Positions 13,701 to 27,399 of a DNA stretch of 64,000 nt are shown here, in pieces. The translations under genes were made by a program, and so were the position numbers. Source of the DNA: Chrysogorgia sp. JL179-B06 (Eukaryota; Cnidaria; Anthozoa; Scleralcyonacea; Chrysogorgiidae); NCBI GenBank assembly GCA_035772405.1, contig JAYKKM010000264.1:1-64000 (forward strand). The letters are read 5' to 3'. Positions within the stretch are counted from its first letter, which is position 1; every line of letters starts with the position of its first letter. The notes below the pieces were generated by a model. It made no database searches. It had not been told where the DNA came from and worked only from the letters and a program-made list of their open reading frames with translations.

Positions 13701-16700
13701 AGTTAATAAGCAATAATAGGTAAATTGAAAATAATCGAAGAAAAAGCGTGAAAGGAAAAGCAGTTTATTATCTGTTGAATTGAAAATAATCAAAGTAAAT
13801 ACAGTTTAACAAAGCAAAAAAATGGTCAGTGACAAAAAATGAACCCCCTTCTCTGCTCCCCCCTACCCCCCTCAATGAGAGGAATTATGTAAGGGTTACC
13901 CGAAGCAGAGTCTCTGCAGAGATCCCACCCGCACCGGTCCACCCGCACGGGAGCTCATACTTTTAAATATATACGCAAGCTATCTATACACTACAAAGAC
14001 AATACGTTCTATGCATGTGGGTCAAAAAGGTCAAAATTCACCGTGTTTAGAAATGTAGGAAATAATTCACCAAATTTGTTAAAAATTTGATATGTGTGTT
14101 GTTTAGCCGACTTATAACGATGATGAAAAATTCAGGCGAAAATATAAAATTGATCGATGCGAAAAAAATATCGACCATTGTATATTAACTCTTTCCCTAC
14201 GGGCGCAGTTAAAATGGGTCACTGAAGACCCGCAAAGTCGTCAATCGAAAAACACGGCACACGGTAACGCAAGATTAAAAATTGAAATTCGACAAGCGCC
14301 AGGAACATGAAATCCACGCACACGCACACGCCAAGTTTGATTTGATTTCATAAACAACTCTGCGATTGGTGGCATTTTGAGTTTTCAAGATGCTACGCGG
14401 GCGTGCAAGATGGCCTTTTCTGGAAAAATGTAAATTTTTCAACCTGATTTATGATAATTAATGCTAATTTATATTAACATAATGTGTTTTGTTCGGGAAA
14501 TTTAAAAGAACAAGTAAAAGCCGGTTTATTGGGCTTCCAGAAAATGTATAGCTTTCGCAACAGTTATGGTTATTTCAAGAGATATCAATAGAACAACGTG
14601 GTCGTTCAATTTTTGATGTTTTTCAGCCGTAAGGAAAGAGTTAATAAGCAATAATAGGTAAATTGAAAATAATCGAAGAAAAAGCGTGAAAGGAAAAGCA
14701 GTTTATTATCTGTTGAACTGAAAATAATCAAAGTAAATAAAGCAAAAAAATGGTCAGTGACAAAAAATGAACCCCCTTCTCTGCTCCCCCCTACCCCCCT
14801 CAATGAGAGGAATTATGTAAGGGTTACCCGAAGCAGAGTCTCTGCAGAGATCCCACCCGCACCGGTCCACCCGCACGGGAGCTCATACTTTTAAATATAT
14901 ACGCAAGCTATCTATACACTACAAAGACAATACGTTCTATGCATGTGGGTCAAAAAGGTCAAAATTCACCGTGTTTAGGAATGTAGGAAATAATTCACCA
15001 AATTTGTTAAAAATTTGATATGTGTGTTGTTTAGCCGACTTATAACGATGATGAAAAATTCAGGCGAAAATATAAAATTGATCGATGCGAAAAAATATCG
15101 ACCATTGTATATTAACTCTTTCCCTACGGGCGCAGTTAAAATGGGTCACTGAAGACCCGCAAAGTCGTCAATCGAAAAACACGGCACACGGTAACGCAAG
15201 ATTAAAAATTGAAATTCGACAAGCGCCAGGAACATGAAATCCACGCACACGCCAAGTTTGATTTGATTTCATAAACAACTCTGCGATTGGTGGCATTTTG
15301 AGTTTTCAAGATGCTACGCGGGCGTGCAAGATGGCCTTTTCTGGAAAAATGTAAATTTTTCAACCTGATTTATGATAATTAATGCTAATTTATATTAACA
15401 TAATGTGTTTTGTTCGGGAAATTTAAAAGAACAAGTAAAAGCCGGTTTATTGGGCTTCCAGAAAATGTATAGCTTTCGCAACAGTTATGGTTATTTCAAG
15501 AGATATCAATAGAACAACGTGGTCGTTCAATTTTTGATGTTTTTCAGCCGTAAGGAAAGAGTTAATAAGCAATAATAGGTAAATTGAAAATAATCGAAGA
15601 AAAAGCGTGAAAGGAAAAGCAGTTTATTATCTGTTGAATTGAAAATAATCAAAGTAAATACAGTTTAACAAAGCAAAAAAATGGTCAGTGACAAAAAATG
15701 AACCCCCTTCTCTGCTCCCCCCTACCCCCCTCAATGAGAGGAATTATGTAAGGGTTACCCGAAGCAGAGTCTCTGCAGAGATCCCACCCGCACCGGTCCA
15801 CCCGCACGGGAGCTCATACTTTTAAATATATACGCAAGCTATCTATACACTACAAAGACAATACGTTCTATGCATGTGGGTCAAAAAGGTCAAAATTCAC
15901 CGTGTTTAGAAATGTAGGAAATAATTCACCAAATTTGTTAAAAATTTGATATGTGTGTTGTTTAGCCGACTTATAACGATGATGAAAAATTCAGGCGAAA
16001 ATATAAAATTGATCGATGCGAAAAAATATCGACCATTGTATATTAACTCTTTCCCTACGGGCGCAGTTAAAATGGGTCACTGAAGACCCGCAAAGTCGTC
16101 AATCGAAAAACACGGCACACGGTAACGCAAGATTAAAAATTGAAATTCGACAAGCGCCAGGAACATGAAATCCACGCACACGCCAAGTTTGATTTGATTT
16201 CATAAACAACTCTGCGATTGGTGGCATTTTGAGTTTTCAAGATGCTACGCGGGCGTGCAAGATGGCCTTTTCTGGAAAAATGTAAATTTTTCAACCTGAT
16301 TTATGATAATTAATGCTAATTTATATTAACATAATGTGTTTTGTTCGGGAAATTTAAAAGAACAAGTAAAAGCCGGTTTATTGGGCTTCCAGAAAATGTA
16401 TAGCTTTCGCAACAGTTATGGTTATTTCAAGAGATATCAATAGAACAACGTGGTCGTTCAATTTTTGATGTTTTTCAGCCGTAAGGAAAGAGTTAATAAG
16501 CAATAATAGGTAAATTGAAAATAATCGAAGAAAAAGCGTGAAAGGAAAAGCAGTTTATTATCTGTTGAATTGAAAATAATCAAAGTAAATACAGTTTAAC
16601 AAAGCAAAAAAATGGTCAGTGACAAAAAATGAACCCCCTTCTCTGCTCCCCCCTACCCCCCTCAATGAGAGGAATTATGTAAGGGTTACCCGAAGCAGAG

Positions 16701-19700
16701 TCTCTGCAGAGATCCCACCCGCACCGGTCCACCCGCACGGGAGCTCATACTTTTAAATATATACGCAAGCTATCTATACACTACAAAGACAATACGTTCT
16801 ATGCATGTGGGTCAAAAAGGTCAAAATTCACCGTGTTTAGAAATGTAGGAAATAATTCACCAAATTTGTTAAAAATTTGATATGTGTGTTGTTTAGCCGA
16901 CTTATAACGATGATGAAAAATTCAGGCGAAAATATAAAATTGATCGATGCGAAAAAATATCGACCATTGTATATTAACTCTTTCCCTACGGGCGCAGTTA
17001 AAATGGGTCACTGAAGACCCGCAAAGTCGTCAATCGAAAAACACGGCACACGGTAACGCAAGATTAAAAATTGAAATTCGACAAGCGCCAGGAACATGAA
17101 ATCCACGCACACGCCAAGTTTGATTTGATTTCATAAACAACTCTGCGATTGGTGGCATTTTGAGTTTTCAAGATGCTACGCGGGCGTGCAAGATGGCCTT
17201 TTCTGGAAAAATGTAAATTTTTCAACCTGATTTATGATAATTAATGCTAATTTATATTAACATAATGTGTTTTGTTCGGGAAATTTAAAAGAACAAGTAA
17301 AAGCCGGTTTATTGGGCTTCCAGAAAATGTATAGCTTTCGCAACAGTTATGGTTATTTCAAGAGATATCAATAGAACAACGTGGTCGTTCAATTTTTGAT
17401 GTTTTTCAGCCGTAAGGAAAGAGTTAATAAGCAATAATAGGTAAATTGAAAATAATCGAAGAAAAAGCGTGAAAGGAAAAGCAGTTTATTATCTGTTGAA
17501 TTGAAAATAATCAAAGTAAATACAGTTTAACAAAGCAAAAAAATGGTCAGTGACAAAAAATGAACCCCCTTCTCTGCTCCCCCCTACCCCCCTCAATGAG
17601 AGGAATTATGTAAGGGTTACCCGAAGCAGAGTCTCTGCAGAGATCCCACCCGCACCGGTCCACCCGCACGGGAGCTCATACTTTTAAATATATACGCAAG
17701 CTATCTATACACTACAAAGACAATACGTTCTATGCATGTGGGTCAAAAAGGTCAAAATTCACCGTGTTTAGAAATGTAGGAAATAATTCACCAAATTTGT
17801 TAAAAATTTGATATGTGTGTTGTTTAGCCGACTTATAACGATGATGAAAAATTCAGGCGAAAATATAAAATTGATCGATGCGAAAAAATATCGACCATTG
17901 TATATTAACTCTTTCCCTACGGGCGCAGTTAAAATGGGTCACTGAAGACCCGCAAAGTCGTCAATCGAAAAACACGGCACACGGTAACGCAAGATTAAAA
18001 ATTGAAATTCGACAAGCGCCAGGAACATGAAATCCACGCACACGCCAAGTTTGATTTGATTTCATAAACAACTCTGCGATTGGTGGCATTTTGAGTTTTC
18101 AAGATGCTACGCGGGCGTGCAAGATGGCCTTTTCTGGAAAAATGTAAATTTTTCAACCTGATTTATGATAATTAATGCTAATTTATATTAACATAATGTG
18201 TTTTGTTCGGGAAATTTAAAAGAACAAGTAAAAGCCGGTTTATTGGGCTTCCAGAAAATGTATAGCTTTCGCAACAGTTATGGTTATTTCAAGAGATATC
18301 AATAGAACAACGTGGTCGTTCAATTTTTGATGTTTTTCAGCCGTAAGGAAAGAGTTAATAAGCAATAATAGGTAAATTGAAAATAATCGAAGAAAAAGCG
18401 TGAAAGGAAAAGCAGTTTATTATCTGTTGAATTGAAAATAATCAAAGTAAATACAGTTTAACAAAGCAAAAAAATGGTCAGTGACAAAAAATGAACCCCC
18501 TTCTCTGCTCCCCCCTACCCCCCTCAATGAGAGGAATTATGTAAGGGTTACCCGAAGCAGAGTCTCTGCAGAGATCCCACCCGCACCGGTCCACCCGCAC
18601 GGGAGCTCATACTTTTAAATATATACGCAAGCTATCTATACACTACAAAGACAATACGTTCTATGCATGTGGGTCAAAAAGGTCAAAATTCACCGTGTTT
18701 AGAAATGTAGGAAATAATTCACCAAATTTGTTAAAAATTTGATATGTGTGTTGTTTAGCCGACTTATAACGATGATGAAAAATTCAGGCGAAAATATTTT
18801 GATCGATGCGAAAAAATATCGACCATTGTATATTAACTCTTTCCCTACGGGCGCAGTTAAAATGGGTCACTGAAGACCCGCAAAGTCGTCAATCGAAAAA
18901 CACGGCACACGGTAACGCAAGATTAAAAATTGAAATTCGACAAGCGCCAGGAACATGAAATCCACGCACACGCCAAGTTTGATTTGATTTCATAAACAAC
19001 TCTGCGATTGGTGGCATTTTGAGTTTTCAAGATGCTACGCGGGCGTGCAAGATGGCCTTTTCTGGAAAAATGTAAATTTTTCAACCTGATTTATGATAAT
19101 TAATGCTAATTTATATTAACATAATGTGTTTTGTTCGGGAAATTTAAAAGAACAAGTAAAAGCCGGTTTATTGGGCTTCCAGAAAATGTATAGCTTTCGC
19201 AACAGTTATGGTTATTTCAAGAGATATCAATAGAACAACGTGGTCGTTCAATTTTTGATGTTTTTCAGCCGTAAGGAAAGAGTTAATAAGCAATAATAGG
19301 TAAATTGAAAATAATCGAAGAAAAAGCGTGAAAGGAAAAGCAGTTTATTATCTGTTGAATTGAAAATAATCAAAGTAAATACAGTTTAACAAAGCAAAAA
19401 AATGGTCAGTGACAAAAAATGAACCCCCTTCTCTGCTCCCCCCTACCCCCCTCAATGAGAGGAATTATGTAAGGGTTACCCGAAGCAGAGTCTCTGCAGA
19501 GATCCCACCCGCACCGGTCCACCCGCACGGGAGCTCATACTTTTAAATATATACGCAAGCTATCTATACACTACAAAGACAATACGTTCTATGCATGTGG
19601 GTCAAAAAGGTCAAAATTCACCGTGTTTAGAAATGTAGGAAATAATTCACCAAATTTGTTAAAATTTGATATGTGTGTTGTTTAGCCGACTTATAACGAT

Positions 19701-22700
19701 GATGAAAAATTCAGGCGAAAATATAAAATTGATCGATGCGAAAAAATATCGACCATTGTATATTAACTCTTTCCCTACGGGCGCAGTTAAAATGGGTCAC
19801 TGAAGACCCGCAAAGTCGTCAATCGAAAAACACGGCACACGGTAACGCAAGATTAAAAATTGAAATTCGACAAGCGCCAGGAACATGAAATCCACGCACA
19901 CGCCAAGTTTGATTTGATTTCATAAACAACTCTGCGATTGGTGGCATTTTGAGTTTTCAAGATGCTACGCGGGCGTGCAAGATGGCCTTTTCTGGAAAAA
20001 TGTAAATTTTTCAACCTGATTTATGATAATTAATGCTAATTTATATTAACATAATGTGTTTTGTTCGGGAAATTTAAAAGAACAAGTAAAAGCCGGTTTA
20101 TTGGGCTTCCAGAAAATGTATAGCTTTCGCAACAGTTATGGTTATTTCAAGAGATATCAATAGAACAACGTGGTCGTTCAATTTTTGATGTTTTTCAGCC
20201 GTAAGGAAAGAGTTAATAAGCAATAATAGGTAAATTGAAAATAATCGAAGAAAAAGCGTGAAAGGAAAAGCAGTTTATTATCTGTTGAATTGAAAATAAT
20301 CAAAGTAAATACAGTTTAACAAAGCAAAAAAAATGGTCAGTGACAAAAAATGAACCCCCTTCTCTGCTCCCCCTACCCCCCTCAATGAGAGGAATTATGT
20401 AAGGGTTACCCGAAGCAGAGTCTCTGCAGAGATCCCACCCGCACCGGTCCACCCGCACGGGAGCTCATACTTTTAAATATATACGCAAGCTATCTATACA
20501 CTACAAAGACAATACGTTCTATGCATGTGGGTCAAAAAGGTCAAAATTCACCGTGTTTAGAAATGTAGGAAATAATTCACCAAATTTGTTAAAAATTTGA
20601 TATGTGTGTTGTTTAGCCGACTTATAACGATGATGAAAAATTCAGGCGAAAATATAAAATTGATCGATGCGAAAAAATATCGACCATTGTATATTAACTC
20701 TTTCCCTACGGGCGCAGTTAAAATGGGTCACTGAAGACCCGCAAAGTCGTCAATCGAAAAACACGGCACACGGTAACGCAAGATTAAAAATTGAAATTCG
20801 ACAAGCGCCAGGAACATGAAATCCACGCACACGCCAAGTTTGATTTGATTTCATAAACAACTCTGCGATTGGTGGCATTTTGAGTTTTCAAGATGCTACG
20901 CGGGCGTGCAAGATGGCCTTTTCTGGAAAAATGTAAATTTTTCAACCTGATTTATGATAATTAATGCTAATTTATATTAACATAATGTGTTTTGTTCGGG
21001 AAATTTAAAAGAACAAGTAAAAGCCGGTTTATTGGGCTTCCAGAAAATGTATAGCTTTCGCAACAGTTATGGTTATTTCAAGAGATATCAATAGAACAAC
21101 GTGGTCGTTCAATTTTTGATGTTTTTCAGCCGTAAGGAAAGAGTTAATAAGCAATAATAGGTAAATTGAAAATAATCGAAGAAAAAGCGTGAAAGGAAAA
21201 GCAGTTTATTATCTGTTGAATTGAAAATAATCAAAGTAAATACAGTTTAACAAAGCAAAAAAATGGTCAGTGACAAAAAATGAACCCCCTTCTCTGCTCC
21301 CCCCTACCCCCCTCAATGAGAGGAATTATGTAAGGGTTACCCGAAGCAGAGTCTCTGCAGAGATCCCACCCGCACCGGTCCACCCGCACGGGAGCTCATA
21401 CTTTTAAATATATACGCAAGCTATCTATACACTACAAAGACAATACGTTCTATGCATGTGGGTCAAAAAGGTCAAAATTCACCGTGTTTAGAAATGTAGG
21501 AAATAATTCACCAAATTTGTTAAAATTTGATATGTGTGTTGTTTAGCCGACTTATAACGATGATGAAAAATTCAGGCGAAAATATAAAATTGATCGATGC
21601 GAAAAAATATCGACCATTGTATATTAACTCTTTCCCTACGGGCGCAGTTAAAATGGGTCACTGAAGACCCGCAAAGTCGTCAATCGAAAAACACGGCACA
21701 CGGTAACGCAAGATTAAAAATTGAAATTCGACAAGCGCCAGGAACATGAAATCCACGCACACGCCAAGTTTGATTTGATTTCATAAACAACTCTGCGATT
21801 GGTGGCATTTTGAGTTTTCAAGATGCTACGCGGGCGTGCAAGATGGCCTTTTCTGGAAAAATGTAAATTTTTCAACCTGATTTATGATAATTAATGCTAA
21901 TTTATATTAACATAATGTGTTTTGTTCGGGAAATTTAAAAGAACAAGTAAAAGCCGGTTTATTGGGCTTCCAGAAAATGTATAGCTTTCGCAACAGTTAT
22001 GGTTATTTCAAGAGATATCAATAGAACAACGTGGTCGTTCAATTTTTGATGTTTTTCAGCCGTAAGGAAAGAGTTAATAAGCAATAATAGGTAAATTGAA
22101 AATAATCGAAGAAAAAGCGTGAAAGGAAAAGCAGTTTATTATCTGTTGAATTGAAAATAATCAAAGTAAATACAGTTTAACAAAGCAAAAAAATGGTCAG
22201 TGACAAAAAATGAACCCCCTTCTCTGCTCCCCCCTACCCCCCTCAATGAGAGGAATTATGTAAGGGTTACCCGAAGCAGAGTCTCTGCAGAGATCCCACC
22301 CGCACCGGTCCACCCGCACGGGAGCTCATACTTTTAAATATATACGCAAGCTATCTATACACTACAAAGACAATACGTTCTATGCATGTGGGTCAAAAAG
22401 GTCAAAATTCACCGTGTTTAGAAATGTAGGAAATAATTCACCAAATTTGTTAAAAATTTGATATGTGTGTTGTTTAGCCGACTTATAACGATGATGAAAA
22501 ATTCAGGCGAAAATATAAAATTGATCGATGCGAAAAAATATCGACCATTGTATATTAACTCTTTCCCTACGGGCGCAGTTAAAATGGGTCACTGAAGACC
22601 CGCAAAGTCGTCAATCGAAAAACACGGCACACGGTAACGCAAGATTAAAAATTGAAATTCGACAAGCGCCAGGAACATGAAATCCACGCACACGCCAAGT

Positions 22701-25700
22701 TTGATTTGATTTCATAAACAACTCTGCGATTGGTGGCATTTTGAGTTTTCAAGATGCTACGCGGGCGTGCAAGATGGCCTTTTCTGGAAAAATGTAAATT
22801 TTTCAACCTGATTTATGATAATTAATGCTAATTTATATTAACATAATGTGTTTTGTTCGGGAAATTTAAAAGAACAAGTAAAAGCCGGTTTATTGGGCTT
22901 CCAGAAAATGTATAGCTTTCGCAACAGTTATGGTTATTTCAAGAGATATCAATAGAACAACGTGGTCGTTCAATTTTTGATGTTTTTCAGCCGTAAGGAA
23001 AGAGTTAATAAGCAATAATAGGTAAATTGAAAATAATCGAAGAAAAAGCGTGAAAGGAAAAGCAGTTTATTATCTGTTGAATTGAAAATAATCAATGTAA
23101 ATACAGTTTAACAAAGCAAAAAAATGGTCAGTGACAAAAAATGAACCCCCTTCTCTGCTCCCCCCTACCCCCCTCAATGAGAGGAATTATGTAAGGGTTA
23201 CCCGAAGCAGAGTCTCTGCAGAGATCCCACCCGCACCGGTCCACCCGCACGGGAGCTCATACTTTTAAATATATACGCAAGCTATCTATACACTACAAAG
23301 ACAATACGTTCTATGCATGTGGGTCAAAAAGGTCAAAATTCACCGTGTTTAGAAATGTAGGAAATAATTCACCAAATTTGTTAAAAATTTGATATGTGTG
23401 TTGTTTAGCCGACTTATAACGATGATGAAAAATTCAGGCGAAAATATAAAATTGATCGATGCGAAAAAATATCGACCATTGTATATTAACTCTTTCCCTA
23501 CGGGCGCAGTTAAAATGGGTCACTTGAAGACCCGCAAAGTCGTCAATCGAAAAACACGGCACACGGTAACGCAAGATTAAAAATTGAAATTCGACAAGCG
23601 CCAGGAACATGAAATCCACGCACACGCCAAGTTTGATTTGATTTCATAAACAACTCTGCGATTGGTGGCATTTTGAGTTTTCAAGATGCTACGCGGGCGT
23701 GCAAGATGGCCTTTTCTGGAAAAATGTAAATTTTTCAACCTGATTTATGATAATTAATGCTAATTTATATTAACATAATGTGTTTTGTTCGGGAAATTTA
23801 AAAGAACAAGTAAAAGCCGGTTTATTGGGCTTCCAGAAAATGTATAGCTTTCGCAACAGTTATGGTTATTTCAAGAGATATCAATAGAACAACGTGGTCG
23901 TTCAATTTTTGATGTTTTTCAGCCGTAAGGAAAGAGTTAATAAGCAATAATAGGTAAATTGAAAATAATCGAAGAAAAAGCGTGAAAGGAAAAGCAGTTT
24001 ATTATCTGTTGAATTGAAAATAATCAAAGTAAATACAGTTTAACAAAGCAAAAAAATGGTCAGTGACAAAAATGAACCCCCTTCTCTGCTCCCCCTACCC
24101 CCTCAATGAGAGGAATTATGTAAGGGTTACCCGAAGCAGAGTCTCTGCAGAGATCCCACCCGCACCGGTCCACCCGCACGGGAGCTCATACTTTTAAATA
24201 TATACGCAAGCTATCTATACACTACAAAGACAATACGTTCTATGCATGTGGGTCAAAAAGGTCAAAATTCACCGTGTTTAGAAATGTAGGAAATAATTCA
24301 CCAAATTTGTTAAAAATTTGATATGTGTGTTGTTTAGCCGACTTATAACGATGATGAAAAATTCAGGCGAAAATATAAAATTGATCGATGCGAAAAAATA
24401 TCGACCATTGTATATTAACTCTTTCCCTACGGGCGCAGTTAAAATGGGTCACTGAAGACCCGCAAAGTCGTCAATCGAAAAACACGGCACACGGTAACGC
24501 AAGATTAAAAATTGAAATTCGACAAGCGCCAGGAACATGAAATCCACGCACACGCCAAGTTTGATTTGATTTCATAAACAACTCTGCGATTGGTGGCATT
24601 TTGAGTTTTCAAGATGCTACGCGGGCGTGCAAGATGGCCTTTTCTGGAAAAATGTAAATTTTTCAACCTGATTTATGATAATTAATGCTAATTTATATTA
24701 ACATAATGTGTTTTGTTCGGGAAATTTAAAAGAACAAGTAAAAGCCGGTTTATTGGGCTTCCAGAAAATGTATAGCTTTCGCAACAGTTATGGTTATTTC
24801 AAGAGATATCAATAGAACAACGTGGTCGTTCAATTTTTGATGTTTTTCAGCCGTAAGGAAAGAGTTAATAAGCAATAATAGGTAAATTGAAAATAATCGA
24901 AGAAAAAGCGTGAAAGGAAAAGCAGTTTATTATCTGTTGAATTGAAAATAATCAAAGTAAATACAGTTTAACAAAGCAAAAAAATGGTCAGTGACAAAAA
25001 TGAACCCCCTTCTCTGCTCCCCCTACCCCCCTCAATGAGAGGAATTATGTAAGGGTTACCCGAAGCAGAGTCTCTGCAGAGATCCCACCCGCACCGGTCC
25101 ACCCGCACGGGAGCTCATACTTTTAAATATATACGCAAGCTATCTATACACTACAAAGACAATACGTTCTATGCATGTGGGTCAAAAAGGTCAAAATTCA
25201 CCGTGTTTAGAAATGTAGGAAATAATTCACCAAATTTGTTAAAAATTTGATATGTGTGTTGTTTAGCCGACTTATAACGATGATGAAAAATTCAGGCGAA
25301 AATATAAAATTGATCGATGCGAAAAAATATCGACATTGTATATTAACTCTTTCCCTACGGGCGCAGTTAAAATGGGTCACTGAAGACCCGCAAAGTCGTC
25401 AATCGAAAAACACGGCACACGGTAACGCAAGATTAAAAATTGAAATTCGACAAGCGCCAGGAACATGAAATCCACGCACACGCCAAGTTTGATTTGATTT
25501 CATAAACAACTCTGCGATTGGTGGCATTTTGAGTTTTCAAGATGCTACGCGGGCGTGCAAGATGGCCTTTTCTGGAAAAATGTAAATTTTTCAACCTGAT
25601 TTATGATAATTAATGCTAATTTATATTAACATAATGTGTTTTGTTCGGGAAATTTAAAAGAACAAGTAAAAGCCGGTTTATTGGGCTTCCAGAAAATGTA

Positions 25701-27399
25701 TAGCTTTCGCAACAGTTATGGTTATTTCAAGAGATATCAATAGAACAACGTGGTCGTTCAATTTTTGATGTTTTTCAGCCGTAAGGAAAGAGTTAATAAG
25801 CAATAATAGGTAAATTGAAAATAATCGAAGAAAAAGCGTGAAAGGAAAAGCAGTTTATTATCTGTTGAATTGAAAATAATCAAAGTAAATACAGTTTAAC
25901 AAAGCAAAAAAATGGTCAGTGACAAAAAATGAACCCCCTTCTCTGCTCCCCCCTACCCCCCTCAATGAGAGGAATTATGTAAGGGTTACCCGAAGCAGAG
26001 TCTCTGCAGAGATCCCACCCGCACCGGTCCACCCGCACGGGAGCTCATACTTTTAAATATATACGCAAGCTATCTATACACTACAAAGACAATACGTTCT
26101 ATGCATGTGGGTCAAAAAGGTCAAAATTCACCGTGTTTAGAAATGTAGGAAATAATTCACCAAATTTGTTAAAATTTGATATGTGTGTTGTTTAGCCGAC
26201 TTATAACGATGATGAAAAATTCAGGCGAAAATATAAAATTGATCGATGCGAAAAAATATCGACCATTGTATATTAACTCTTTCCCTACGGGCGCAGTTAA
26301 AATGGGTCACTGAAGACCCGCAAAGTCGTCAATCGAAAAACACGGCACACGGTAACGCAAGATTAAAAATTGAAATTCGACAAGCGCCAGGAACATGAAA
26401 TCCACGCACACGCCAAGTTTGATTTGATTTCATAAACAACTCTGCGATTGGTGGCATTTTGAGTTTTCAAGATGCTACGCGGGCGTGCAAGATGGCCTTT
26501 TCTGGAAAAATGTAAATTTTTCAACCTGATTTATGATAATTAATGCTAATTTATATTAACATAATGTGTTTTGTTCGGGAAATTTAAAAGAACAAGTAAA
26601 AGCCGGTTTATTGGGCTTCCAGAAAATGTATAGCTTTCGCAACAGTTATGGTTATTTCAAGAGATATCAATAGAACAACGTGGTCGTTCAATTTTTGATG
26701 TTTTTCAGCCGTAAGGAAAGAGTTAATAAGCAATAATAGGTAAATTGAAAATAATCGAAGAAAAAGCGTGAAAGGAAAAGCAGTTTATTATCTGTTGAAT
26801 TGAAAATAATCAAGTAAATACAGTTTAACAAAGCAAAAAAATGGTCAGTGACAAAAAATGAACCCCCTTCTCTGCTCCCCCCTACCCCCCTCAATGAGAG
26901 GAATTATGTAAGGGTTACCCGAAGCAGAGTCTCTGCAGAGATCCCACCCGCACCGGTCCACCCGCACGGGAGCTCATACTTTTAAATATATACGCAAGCT
27001 ATCTATACACTACAAAGACAATACGTTCTATGCATGTGGGTCAAAAAGGTCAAAATTCACCGTGTTTAGAAATGTAGGAAATAATTCACCAAATTTGTTA
27101 AAATTTGATATGTGTGTTGTTTAGCCGACTTATAACGATGATGAAAAATTCAGGCGAAAATATAAAATTGATCGATGCGAAAAAATATCGACCATTGTAT
27201 ATTAACTCTTTCCCTACGGGCGCAGTTAAAATGGGTCACTGAAGACCCGCAAAGTCGTCAATCGAAAAACACGGCACACGGTAACGCAAGATTAAAAATT
27301 GAAATTCGACAAGCGCCAGGAACATGAAATCCACGCACACGCCAAGTTTGATTTGATTTCATAAACAACTCTGCGATTGGTGGCATTTTGAGTTTTCAA

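Noticed and set aside
587..26894. Short ORFs of 60-119 codons within the satellite, on both strands
   Set aside because: Each appears only in copies with an indel, the unit's frames are closed in the consensus, and codon content is unremarkable.
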